A DNA stretch of 64,000 nt from Sophora flavescens (taxonomy: Eukaryota > Streptophyta > Magnoliopsida > Fabales > Fabaceae): positions 1,654,395 to 1,718,394 of the forward strand of contig JAUPTC010000015.1 of assembly GCA_030762895.1 (NCBI GenBank). The letters run 5' to 3'. Under the pieces are notes generated by a model that had not been told where the DNA came from, did no database searches, and was given only the letters and a program-made list of their open reading frames with translations. This document shows positions 49,966 to 61,770 of the stretch, piece by piece (position 1 is the stretch's first letter; each line of letters begins with the position of its first letter). The position numbers and the translations under genes were made by a program.

Positions 49966-52802
49966 TGTTGGGTCAAATTTAGGGTTTTGGGTCAAATCAG
50001 GGTTTCGTGTCAAATTTAGGGTTTTGGGTTAAAATTAGGGTTTTGGGACAAAATTAGGGTTTAGGGTTTGAAATAGGGTTTTGAGTTTAAAATAGGGGTT
50101 TGGGTCAAAAATAAGGTTAGATTTAGGGTTTGGGGTAAAATTAGGGTTTCGGGTCAAAATTAGGGTTTTGGGTCAAAATTAGGGTTTCGGGTCAAAATTA
50201 GGGTTTTGGGTCAAAATTAGGGTTTCGGGTCAAAATTAGGGTTTTGGGTTAAATTAGGGTTTTGTGTCAAAATTAGGGTTTTGGGTCAAAATTAGGGTTG
50301 AGTTAAAAATAGGGTTTTGGTTCGAAAATTAGGGTTTAGGGTTTGAAATAGGGTCTTGAGTTTAAAACAGGGTTTTAGGTAAAAATTACGATTTTGGGTA
50401 AAAATCAGGGTTTAGGGTTTACGGTAAAAAATAAGGTTAGAATTAGGGTTTTGGGTAAAATTATGGTCTCGGTTCAAAATTACGGTTTCGGGTCAAATTA
50501 TGGTTTAGGGTTTGAAATATGGTTTTGGGTTTAAAAAAGGGTTTTGGGTCTAAAATAGGGTTAGAATTAGGGTTTTGGGGAAAAATTAGGGTTTAGGTTC
50601 AAAATTAGGGTTTAGGGTTTAAAATAGGGTTTTGAGTTTAAAATAATGTTTTGGGTCAAAAATAGGGTTAGAATTAGGGTTTTGGGTAAAATTAGGGTTC
50701 TGGGTCAAATTGAAGGTCTAGGGTCAAAATTAGGGTTTGGGGTAAAATTAGGGTTTCGGGTCAAAATTAGGGTTAGAATTAGGGTTTTGGATCAAAAATA
50801 GGGTTGAGTTAAAAATAGTGTTTTGGGAAAATTAGGGTTTTGGGTCAAAAATAGGATTAGAATTAGGGTTTGGGTCAAAATTAGGGTTTAGGGATTGAAT
50901 TAGGGTTGGGTAAAATTTAGGGTTTAGGGTCAAAATTAGGGTTTAGGGTTTGAAATTGGGTATTGAGATTAAAATATGGTTTTGGGTCAAATTGAGGGTT
51001 TAAGGTCAAAATTAGGGTTTTGGTTAAAATTAGGGTTTTGGGTCAAAATAGGGTTAGAATTAGGGGTTTAGATCAAAAATAGGGTTTAGGGTTTGAAAGA
51101 GGGTTTTGAGTTTAAAATGGGGTTTTAGGTCAAAAATAGGGTTTAGGGTCAAAATTAGGGTTTAGGGTTTGAAATTGGGTTTTGAGTTTAAAATAGGGTT
51201 TTGGGTCAAAAATAGGGTTAGAATTAGGGTTTTGGCTAAAATTAGGGTTTCAGGTCAAAATTAGGGTTCTTGGTCAAATTGAGGGTTTAGGGTCAAAATT
51301 AGGGTAGAATTAGGGTTTTGGGTAAAATTGGGGGTTTGGTTCAAAATTAGGGTTTTGGGTCAAAATAGGGTTGAGTTAAAAATAGGGTTTTGGGTCTAAA
51401 ATAGGGTTAGAATTAGGGTTTTGGGTAAAAATTAGGGTTTATGGTCAAAATTTGGGTTTAGGGTCAAAATTAGGATTTAGGGTCAAAATTAGGGTTTAGG
51501 GTTTGAAATAGGGTTTTTCGTTTAAAATAGGGGTTTGGGTCAAAAATAGGGTTAGAATTAGGGTTTTGGGTAAAAATTAGGGTTTACGGTCAAAATTAGG
51601 GTTTAGGATTTGAAATAGGGTTTTGAGTTTAAAATAGGGTTTTGGGTCAAAAATAGGGTTAGAATTAAGGTTTTGGGTAAAATTAGGGTTTCGGGTCAAA
51701 AATAGGGTTAGAATTTGGGTTTTGAGTAAAATTAGGGTTTTGGGTCAAAATTAGGTTTTCGGGGTAAAATTAGGGTTTTTGGACAAAATTAGTGTTTTGG
51801 GTCAAAATTAGGGTTGAGTTTTAAATAGGGTTTTGGGTCCAAAATATGGTTAGAATTAGGTTTTAGGGACAAAATTAGGGTTTAGGGTTTGAAATAGGGT
51901 TTTGAGTTTAAAATAATGTTAGAATTAGGGTTTTGGGTAAAATTATGGTTTCGGGTCAAAATTAGGGTTATGGGTCAATTTTAGGATTTAGGGTTTAGTG
52001 TTTGATATAGGGTTTTGAGTTTATAATAGGGTTTTAGGTCAAATATAGGGTTAGAATTAGGGTTTTGGGTAAAATTAGTGTTTCGGCTCAAAATTAGGGT
52101 TTATGGTTTGAAATAGGGTTTTGACTTTAAAGTAGGGTTTGGGGTCTAAAATAGGGTTAGAATTAGGGTTTTGGGTAAAATTAGGGTTTCGGGTCAAAAT
52201 TATGGTTTTGGATAAAAATTAGGGTTTTGGGTAAAAATTACGGTTTTGGGTAAAAACTAGGGTTTAGGGTCAAAATCAGGGTTTAGGGTTTACGGTCAAA
52301 AATAAGGTTAGAATTAGGGTTTTGGGTAAAATTATGGTTTCTGTTCAAAATTACGGTTTCGGGTCAAAATTAGGGTTTAGGGTTTGAAATATGGTTTTGA
52401 GTTTAAAATAGGGTTTTGGGTCTAAAATAGGGTTAGAATTAGGGTTTTGTGTAAAAATTAGGGTTAAAGGTCAAAATTAGGGTTTAGGGTTTGAAATAGG
52501 GTTTTGAGTTTAAAATAAGGTTTTGGGTCAAAAATAGGGTTATAATTAGGGTTTTGGGTAAAATTAGGGTTCTGGGTAAAATTAGGGTTTCGGGTTAAAA
52601 TTAGGGTTTTGGGTAAAAATTAGGGTTTGGGTAAAAAATAGGTTGAGTTAAAAATAGGGTTTGGGTCAAAAATATGGTTAGGGCTTTTTGAGTCAAAAAT
52701 ATGGTTAGAATTAGGGTTTAGGTCAAAATTAGGGTTTAGGGTTTGAAATAGGGTTTTGAGTTTAAAATAGGGTTTTGGGTCAAAAATAAGGTTAGATTTA
52801 GG
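49966..52802 (+). repeat. 3.0 kb duplicated block, copy 2, cut by the gap
   Basis: It follows copy 1 at an offset of about 4050-4066 bp for its first 750 bases, then at 3926 and finally 3881, so it is a net 170-185 bp shorter. Most of the loss lies near 50750-51000, where several words are missing or replaced, and some lies in the poor-quality last 200 bases (52600-52740). It ends at the N run at the base equivalent to 48921 in copy 1. Confidence 0.85.
50130..50290 (+). repeat. Amplified 38-base dimer of the basic word
   Basis: TTAGGGTTTCGGGTCAAAA alternates with TTAGGGTTTTGGGTCAAAA about three times in a row. The matching place in copy 1 (near 46070-46110) has one such pair followed by a run of TTTTGTGTC variants. 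The dimer therefore expanded, or the variant run contracted, after the duplication. Confidence 0.7.
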
Positions 52803-53302
52803 NNNNNNNNNNNNNNNNNNNNNNNNNNNNNNNNNNNNNNNNNNNNNNNNNNNNNNNNNNNNNNNNNNNNNNNNNNNNNNNNNNNNNNNNNNNNNNNNNN
52901 NNNNNNNNNNNNNNNNNNNNNNNNNNNNNNNNNNNNNNNNNNNNNNNNNNNNNNNNNNNNNNNNNNNNNNNNNNNNNNNNNNNNNNNNNNNNNNNNNNNN
53001 NNNNNNNNNNNNNNNNNNNNNNNNNNNNNNNNNNNNNNNNNNNNNNNNNNNNNNNNNNNNNNNNNNNNNNNNNNNNNNNNNNNNNNNNNNNNNNNNNNNN
53101 NNNNNNNNNNNNNNNNNNNNNNNNNNNNNNNNNNNNNNNNNNNNNNNNNNNNNNNNNNNNNNNNNNNNNNNNNNNNNNNNNNNNNNNNNNNNNNNNNNNN
53201 NNNNNNNNNNNNNNNNNNNNNNNNNNNNNNNNNNNNNNNNNNNNNNNNNNNNNNNNNNNNNNNNNNNNNNNNNNNNNNNNNNNNNNNNNNNNNNNNNNNN
53301 NN
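52803..53302. other. Assembly gap, 500 N, at the strand switch
   Basis: The run of N is exactly 500 long, the same as the first gap. To its left the satellite is G-rich on +; to its right is a retrotransposon remnant and then satellite that is C-rich on +. The orientation of contig C relative to B therefore rests on the scaffolding and not on continuous sequence. Confidence 0.95.
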
Positions 53303-53553
53303 TGATAAAATTGACCTATGTTAGGGAGCAAGAAAAGATGAAGAAATGCTCCTTAACTTCATATCTAAAATTTGAAATCTTGCAGTGAGGATCTGCTGGC
53401 AATCACCAGTAAGGATCTTCTCGGCATGTTGGAGCTTTCCATGTTCTCATTCATACTTGAATTGGAGCTATTGCTTATCACTTAGCTCTACCAACAGAGT
53501 GCAAAGTCAATCCAGTTTTTCACATTAGTCTACTAACAGGGTTTGTGAAGTGA
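53303..53553 (+). pseudogene. Decayed 3' end of a Ty3/gypsy-type integrase (pol) reading frame
   Basis: One + frame reads across this island. It shows YLKF at 53362-53373, HVGAFHVLIH at 53425-53454, and GAIAYHLALP followed by VNPVFHISLL at 53464-53535. Plant Ty3/gypsy polyproteins end their integrase with a similar order: a YLKL word, a GPF word, an IG-VAY-L-LP word and a HPVFHVSLL word, so I assign it there. The integrase would insert element cDNA into the chromosome. The copy is dead: in-frame stops lie at 53386-53388, 53410-53412, 53458-53460 and 53551-53553, and the rest of pol is lost in the gap. The frame points toward the satellite, so a 3' LTR should lie to the right, but I see none before the array starts. 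The reading was done by eye; the last 30 residues are the firm part. Confidence 0.72.
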
Positions 53554-53681
53554 TAAACGCCAGTTCAGAAACTCTTCCTTCTCAGATTCATTTGTGTTTC
53601 ATCCAACACCAAATCGTGTTTCAAAACGACGGCGAAGTCTAGCGTGAGCAACTCAAAGAAGTCGCGAACGGTGAAAAACAG
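53554..53681 (+). other. Non-satellite tail after the integrase remnant, unassigned
   Basis: This short unique sequence continues from the integrase remnant to the array edge. Moving the frame by one base at the stop opens about 31 codons (53552-53644), which would fit a small frameshift in the continuation of pol toward a possible chromodomain region. I see no motif firm enough to name. The satellite starts at about 53682 with CTTAAACTCAAGACCC. Confidence 0.4.
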
Positions 53682-56450
53682 ATCTTAAACTCAAGACCCT
53701 ATTTCAAACCATAAACCCTAATTTTGACCCGAAACCCTAATTCTAATCATATTTTTGACCCAAAACCCTAATTTTAATCCAAAACCCTAATTATACCCAG
53801 AACCCTAATTCTAACCCTAATTTTGACCCTAAACCCTCAATTTGACCCAGAACCCTAATTTTACCCAAAACCCTAATTCTAACCCTATTTTTGACCCAAA
53901 ACCTTCTTTTAAACTCAAAACCCTATTTCAAACCCTAAACCCTAATTTTGACCCTAAACCCTAATTTTTACCCAAAACCCTATTTCTAACCCTATTTTAG
54001 ACCCAAAACCCTATTTTAAACTAAAAACCATATTTCAATCCCTAAACCCTAATTTTGACCCGAAACCATAATTTTACCCAAAACCTTCATTCTATCTTTA
54101 TTTTGACCTTAAACCCTAAACCCTAATTTTGACCCTAAACCCTAATTTTGACCCGAAACCCTAATTTTACCCAAAACCCTAATTCTAACCCTATTTTAGA
54201 CCCCAAACCCTACTTTAAACTCAAAACACTATTTCAAACCATAAACCCTAATTTTGACCCGTAACCCTAATTTTACCCAAAACCCTAATTCTTACCCTAT
54301 TTTGACCCAAAACCCTATTTTAAACTGAAAACCCTTTTTCAAACCCTAAACCCTAATTTTGACCCCAAAGCATAAAATTGACCCAAAACCCTAATGTTCA
54401 CCCGAAACCCTAATTTTACCCAATACCCTAAATCTAACCTTATTTTTGACCCAAAACCCTATTTTAAACTCAAAACCCTATTTCAAACCCTAAACCCTAA
54501 TTTTGACCCTAAACCCTAATTCTAACCATATTTTTGACTCAAAGCCCTATTTTAAACTCAAAACCCTAATTTTACCCAAAACCCTAATTCTAACCGTATT
54601 TTTGACCCAAAACCCTATTTTTAACTCAACCCTATTTTTGACCCAAAACCCTAATTTTGACCCAAAACCCTAATTTTAACCCGAAACCCTAATTTTACCC
54701 AGAACCCTAATTTTACCCAAAACCCTAATTCTAACCCTATTTTTGACCCAAAACCTTATTTTAAACTCAAAACCCTATTTCAAACCCTAAACCCTAATTT
54801 TGACCCTAAACCCTAATTTTTACCCAAAACCCTAATTCTAACCCTATTTTAGACCCAAAACCCTATTTTAAACTCAAAACCATATTTCAAACCCTAAACC
54901 CTAATTTTGACCCGAAACCGTAATTTTGAACCGAAACCATAATTTTACCAAAAACCCTAATTCTAACCTTATTTTTGACCGTAAACCCTAAACCCTGATT
55001 TTGTCCCTAAACCCTAGTTTTTACCCAAAACCGTAATTTTTACCCAAGACCCTAATTTTTACCCAAAACCCTAATTTTGACCCGAAACCCTAATTTTACC
55101 CAAAACCCTAATTCTAACCCTATTTTAGACCCCAAACCCTACTTTAAAGTCAAAACCCTATTTCAAACCATAAACCCTAATTTTGACCCGAAACACTAAT
55201 TTTACCCAAAACCCTAATTCTAACCCTATTTTTGACCTAAAACCCTATTTTAAACTCAAAACCCTATTTCAAACCCTAAACCCTAAATCGTAAAATTGAC
55301 CCATAACCCTAATTTTGACCCGAAACCATAATTTTACCCAAAACCCTAATTCTAACATTATTTTCAACTCAAAACCCTATTTCAAACCCTAAACCCTAAT
55401 TTTGTCCCTAAAACCTAATTCTAACCATATTTTGGACCCAAAACCCTATTTAAAACTCAACCCTAATTTTGACCCAAAACCCTAATTTTGTCCAAAAACC
55501 CTAATTTTAACCCGAAAACCTAATTTTGACCCGAAACCCTAATTTTACTCAAAACCCAAATTCTAACCCTATTTTTGACCCGGAACCCTAATTTTACCGA
55601 AAACCTTAATTCTAACCCTATTTTTGACCCAAAACCCTATTTTAAACTCAAAACCCTATTTCAAATCCTAAACCCTAATTTTGACCCTAAACCCTAATTT
55701 TTAACCAAAACCCTAATTCTAACCCTATTTTTGACCCAAACCCCTATTTTAAACTAAAAACCCTAATTCTAACCCTAAACCCTAATTTTGACCCTAAATC
55801 CTAATTTTGACACTAAACCCAAATTTTGAACCAAACCCCCAATTTTACCCAAAACCCTAATTCTAACCCTAATTTTGACCCTAAACCCTCAATTTGACCA
55901 TGAACCCTAATTTTGACCCGAAACCCTAATTCTAACCCTATTTCTGACCCAAAACCCTATTTTAAACTCAAAACCCAATATCAAACCCTAAACCCTAATT
56001 TTGACCCTAAACCCTAATTTTGACCCAAAACCCTAATTTTAACCAAAACCCTAATTCTAACCCTAATTTTGACCTTAAACCCTCAATTTGACCCAAAACC
56101 ATATTTTAATCTCAATACCCAATTTCAAACCCTAAACCCTAATTTTGACCCTAAACCGTAAATTTTACCCAACCCTAATTCTAACCCTATTTTTGACCCC
56201 AAACCCCATTTTAAACTCAAAACCCTATTTCAATCCCTAAACCCTAATTTTGACCCAAACCCTAATTCTAATCCTATTTTGGACCCAAAACCCTAATTTT
56301 GACCCGAAACCCTAATTTTACCCAAAACCCTAATTCTAACCCTAATTTTGACCCTAAACCCTCAATTCGACCTTAAACCTTATTTTAAACTCAAAATCCA
56401 ATTTCAAACCCTAAACCCTAATTATGACCCTAAACCCTAATTCTAACCCT
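53682..56450 (-). repeat. Inverted copy of the 46.7-49.7 kb region of contig B
   Basis: Read on the minus strand, this stretch follows contig B in order. Matching pairs are: AAATAGTGTTTTGAGTTTAAAG (54220 with 49120), CAATTTTATGCTTTGGGG (54365 with 48970), GGGCTTTGAGTC (54540 with 48805), TTACGGTTTTGGGTAAAAACTAGGG (55020 with 48310), ATGGGTCAATTTTACGATTTAGGG (55290 with 48040), AGGTTTTCGGGG-like words (55500 with 47830), GTCAAATTGAGGG (55890 with 47350) and TTGAGATTAAAATATGG (56100 with 47030). The two sides are close but not identical. After about 56450 the match to contig B fades. Confidence 0.82.
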
Positions 56451-58700
56451 ATTTTCGACCCAAAACCCCATTTTAAACTCAAAACCCTATTTCAAACCCT
56501 AAACCCTAATTTTTACCCTAATCACTAATTTTCTAACCCTAATTTTAACTCAAAACCCTAATTTAGACCATAAACCCTAATTTTACCCAAAACCCTAATT
56601 TTACCCAAAACCCTAATTCTAATCCTATTTTTGACCCAAAACCCTATTTTAAACTCCAAACCCTATTTCAAAGCCTAAACCTCTTTTTACCCAAAATCAT
56701 AATTTTTACCCAAAACCCTAATTCTAACCTATTTTTGACCCAAAACCCTATTTTTAAACTCAAAAGCCTAATTTTTACCAAAAACGTAATTTTACCCAAA
56801 CCCCTAATTCTAACCCTATTTTCGGCCCAAAACCCTATTTTTGACCCAAAACCCTATTTTTGACACAAAACCCTAATTTTGACCCAAAACCCCAATTTTA
56901 CCCAAAACCCTAATTTAATTCTAACCCTATTTTTGACCCTAAACCCTCAATTTGACCAAGAACCCTAATTTTGACCCGAAACCCTAATTTTACCCAAAAC
57001 CCTAATTCTAACCCTAATTTTGACCCAAAACCCTATTTTAAACTCAAAACCCAATTTCAAACCCTAAACCCTAATTTTGACCCTAAACCCTTATTTTTAC
57101 CCAAAACCCTAATTTTGACCCTAAACCCTATAATTTGACCCAAAACCCCATTTTAAACTCACAACCCTATTTCAAACCCTAAACCCTAATTTTGATCTAA
57201 ACCCCTAATTCTAACCCTATTTTGACCCAAAACCCTAATTTTAACAAAAACCTTAATTCTAACCCTAATTTTGACCTTAAACCCTCAATTTGACCCAGAA
57301 CCATATTTTAATCTCAAAACCCAATTTCAAACCCTAAACCCTAATTTTGACCCTAAACCCTAAATTTTACCTAACCCTAATTCTAACCCTATATTTGACC
57401 CAAAACCCTATTTCAAACCCTAAACCCTGATTTTGACCCGAAACCCTTATTCTCACCCTATTTTTGACCCAAAACCCTAATTTTGACCCGAAACCCTAAT
57501 TTTACCCAAAACCCTAATTCTAACCCTAATTTTGACCCTAAACCCTCAATTCCAACCCAAACCTTATCTTAAACTCAAAACCCAATTTCAAACCTTAAAC
57601 CCTAATTTTCACCCGATACCCTAATACTAACCCTATTTTTGACCCAAAACCCCCTTTTAAACTCAAAACCATATTTCAAACCCTAAACCCTAATTTTGAC
57701 CCTAAATCCCTAATTTTAACTCAAAACCCTAATTTCGACCAGAAACCCTAATTTTATCCAAAACCCTAATTTTACCCAAAACTCTAACTCTAATCCTATT
57801 TTTGACCCAAAACCCCATTTTAAACTCAAAACCATATTTCAAACCCTAAACCCTAATTTTTACCCAAAATCGTAATTTTTACCCAAAACCCTAATTCTAA
57901 CCCTGTTTTTGACCCAAAACCATATTATCAACTCAAAAGCCTAATAATTACCACAAAACGTAATTTTTACCCAAAACCCTAATTCTAACCCTATTTTCGA
58001 CCCAAAACCCTATTTTTAACTCAACCCTATTTTTGACCCAAAACCCTAATTTTGACCCAAAACCCCAATTTTACCCAAAACCCTAATTCTAACCCTAATT
58101 TTGACCCTAAACCCTCAATTTGACCAAGAACCCTAATTTTGACCCGAAACCCTAATTTTACCCAAAACCCTAATTCTAACCCTATTTTTGACCCAAAACC
58201 CTATTTTAAACTCAAAACCCAATTTCAAACCCTAAACCCTAATTTTGACCCTAAACCCTAATTTTTACCCAAAACCCTAATTTTGACCCTAAACCCTATT
58301 TTTGACCCAAAACCCCATTTTAAACTCAAAACCCTATTTCAAACCCTAAACCCTAATTTTGATCTAAAACCCTAATTCTAACCCTATTTTGACCCAAAAC
58401 CCTAATTTTAACCAAAACCCTAATTCTAACCCTAATTTTGACCTTAAACCCTCAATTTGACCCAGAACCATATTTTAATCTCAAAACCCAATTTCAAACC
58501 CTAAACCCTAATTTTGACCCTAAACCCTAAATTTTACCCAACCCTAATTCTAACCCTATTTTTGACCCAAAACCCTATTTCAATCCCTAAACCCTAATTT
58601 TGACCCAAACCCTAATTCTAATCCTATTTTTAACCCAAAACCCTAATTTTGACCCGAAACCCTAATTTTACCCAAAACCCTAATTCTAACCCTAATTTTG
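56451..58700 (-). repeat. Contig C satellite with about 1.17 kb units
   Basis: C-rich on the + strand. Marker CAATTTGACCAAGAACCC lies at 56948 and 58116 (1168 bp apart), with a close relative at 55890. The word CAATTTGACCCAGAACCATATTTTAATC lies near 57288 and 58455 (about 1167 bp apart). The units continue the sequence type of the inverted block, so this part of the array grew by tandem copying of about 1.1-1.2 kb. No gene is visible on either strand. Confidence 0.75.
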
Positions 58701-61700
58701 ACCCTAAACCCTCAATTCGACCCAGAACCTTATTTTAAACTCAAAACCCAATTTCAAACCCTAAACCCTAATTTTGACCCTAAACCCTAATTCTAACCCT
58801 ATTTTCGACCCAAAACCCCATTTTAAACTCAAAACCCTATTTCAAACCCTAAACCCTAATTTGGACCCGAATCCCTAATTTTCTAACCCTAATTTTAACT
58901 CAAAACCCTAATTTCGACCAGAAACCCTAATTTTACCCAAAACCCTAATTTTATCCAAAACCCTAATTCTAATCCTATTTTTGACCCAAAACCCTATTTT
59001 AAACTCCAAACCCTATTTCAAACCCTAAACCCTAATTTTTACACAAAATCGTAATTTTTACCCAAAACCCTAATTCTAACCCTGTTTTTGACCCAAAACC
59101 CTATTTTAAACTCAAAAGCCTAATTTTGACCAAAAATCGTAATTTTTACCCAAAACCCTAATTCTAACCCTATCTTAAACTCAAGACCCTATTCCAAACC
59201 ATAAACCCTAATTTTGACCCGAAAACCTAATTTTATCCAAAACCCTAATTCTAGCCCTATTTTTGACCCAAAACCCTATTTTAAACTCAAAACCATAATT
59301 TTGACCCGTAACCCTAAGTTTGTCCCGAAACCCTAATTTTACCCAAAACCCAAATTCTAACCCTATTTTTGACCCGAAACCCTAATTTTACCCAAAACCT
59401 TAATTCTAACCCTATTTATGACCCAAAACCCTATTTTAAATTCAAAACCCTATTTCAAATCCTAAACCCTAATTTTGACCCTAAACCCTAATTTTTACCC
59501 AAAACCCTAATTCTAACCCTATTTTAGACCCAAAACCCTATTTTAAACTCAAAACCATATTTCAAACCCTAAACCCTAATTTTGACCAGAAACCGTAATT
59601 TTGAACCGAAACAATAATTTTACCCAAAACCCTAATTCTAACCTTATTTTTGACCGTAAACCATAAACCCTGATTTTGATCCTAAACCCTGGTTTTTACC
59701 CAAAACCCTAATTTTTACCCAAAACCCTAATTTTTATCCAAAACCCTAATTTTGACCCGAAACCCTAATTTTACCCAAAACCCTAATTATAACCCTATTT
59801 TAGACCCCAAACCCTACTTTAAAGTCAAAACCCTATTTCAAACCATAAACCCTAATTTTTACCCGAAACACTAATTTTACCCAAAACCCTAATTCTAACC
59901 CTATTTTTGACCTAAAACCCTATTTTAAACTCAAAACCCTATTTCAAACCCTAAATCGTAAAATTGACCCATAACCCTAATTTTTACCCGAAACCATAAT
60001 TTTACCCAAAACCCTAATTCTAACTTTATTTTTTAAACTCAAAACCCTATTTCAAACCCTAAACCCTAATTTTGTCCCTAAACCCTAATTCTAACCATAT
60101 TTTGGACCCAAAACCCTATTTTAAACTCAACCCTAATTTTGACCAAAAACCCTAATTTTAACCCGAAACCCTAATTTTGACCCGAAACCCTAATTTTACT
60201 CAAAACCCAAATTCTAACCCTAATTTTGACGCGAAACCCTAATTTTACCCAAAACCTTAATTCTAACCCTATTTTTGACCCAAAACCCAATTTTAAACTC
60301 AAAACCCTATTTCAAATCCTAAACCCTAATTTTGACCCTAAACCCTAATTTTTACCCAAAACCCTAATTCTAACCCTATTTTTGACCCAAACCCCTATTT
60401 TAAACTATAAACCCTATTTCAAACCCTAAACCCTAATTTTGACCCTAAATCCTAATTTTGACCCTAAACCAAAATTTTGACCATAAACCCTAATTTTTAC
60501 ACAAAACCCTAATTCTAACCCTATTTTCGACCCAAAACCCTATTTTTAACTCAACCCTATTTTTGACCCAAAACCCTAATTTTGACCCAAACCCCCAATT
60601 TTACCCAAAACCCTAATTCTATCCCTAATTTTGACCCTAAACCCTCAATTTGACCAAGAACCCTAATTTTGACTTGAAACCCTAATTTTACCCAAAACCC
60701 TAATTCTAACCCTATTTTTGACCCAAAACCCTATTTTAAACTCAAAACCCAATTTCAAAGCCTAAACCCTAATTTTGACCATAAACCCTAATTTTTACCC
60801 AAAACCCTAATTTTTACCCTAAACCCTATTTTTGACCCAAAACCCCATTTTAAACTCAAAACCCTCTTTCAAACCCTAAACCCTAATTTTGATCTAAAAC
60901 CCTAATTCTAACCCTATTTTGACCCAAAACCCTAATTTTAACCAAAACCCTAATTCTAACCCTAATTTTGACCTTAAACCCTCAATTTGACCCAGAACCA
61001 TATTTTAATCTCAATACCCAATTTCAAACCCTAAACCCTAATTTTGACCCTAAACTCTAAATTTTACCAACCCTAATTCTAACCCTATTTTTGACCCAAA
61101 ACCCCATTTTAAACTCAAAACCCTATTTCAATCCCAAAACCCTAATTTTGACCCAAACCCTAATTCTAATCCTATTTTTGACCCAAAACACTAATTTTGA
61201 CCCGAAACCCTAATTTTACCCAAAACCCTAATTCTAACCCTATTTTTGACCTAAAACCCTATTTTAAACTCAAAACCCTATTTCAAACCCTAAACCCTAA
61301 ATCGTAAAATTGACCCATAACCCTAATTTTGACCCGACACCATAATTTTACCCAAAACCCTAATTCTAACATTATTTTCAACTCAAAACCCTATTTCAAA
61401 CCCTAAACCCTAATTTTGTCCCTAAACCCTAATTCTAACCATATTTTGGACCCAAAACCCTATTTTAAACTCAACCCTAATTTTGGACCAAAACCCAAAT
61501 TTTGACCAAAAACCATAATTTTAACCCGAAAACCTAATTTTGACCCGAAACCCTAATTTTACTCAAAACCCAAATTCTAACCCTATTTTTGACCCGAAAC
61601 CCTAATTTTACCCAACCCTAATTCTAACCCTATTTTTGACCCAAAACCCTATTTCAATCCCTAAACCCTAATTTTGACCCAAACCCTAATTCTAATCCTA

Positions 61701-61770
61701 TTTTTAACCCAAAACCCTAATTTTGACCCGAAACCCTAATTTTACCCAAAACCCTAATTCTAACCCTAAT
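58701..61770 (-). repeat. 3.07 kb tandem unit, copy 1
   Basis: Markers recur about 3070 bp later: CTCAATTCGACCCAGAACC at about 58713 and 61787, AAGTTTGTCCCG at 59316 and 62387, and GACGCGAAACCC at 60228 and 63297. Inside it the 1.17 kb type words appear again (CAATTTGACCAAGAACCC at 60646). A frame-like run of GTAAAATTGACCCATAACCC occurs at about 59960 and 61305. Confidence 0.78.

Noticed and set aside
1..52802. The TTAAAA words as a nanopore miscall of TTAGGG telomere repeats
   Set aside because: Miscalls of that kind are known, but here the AAAA words sit at fixed places in every 1.2 kb and 3.4 kb unit and also appear, complemented, in contig C with the same neighbours. They are real sequence, although indel noise on top of them is likely in 1-17360.
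52798..53331. Minus-strand open frame across the second N run
   Set aside because: Almost all unknown bases; the few real codons are antisense to the retrotransposon remnant.
53554..53681. A chromodomain or 3' LTR after the integrase remnant
   Set aside because: I could open a frame by one shift but found no firm chromodomain motif, and no LTR ends or polypurine tract that I could defend.
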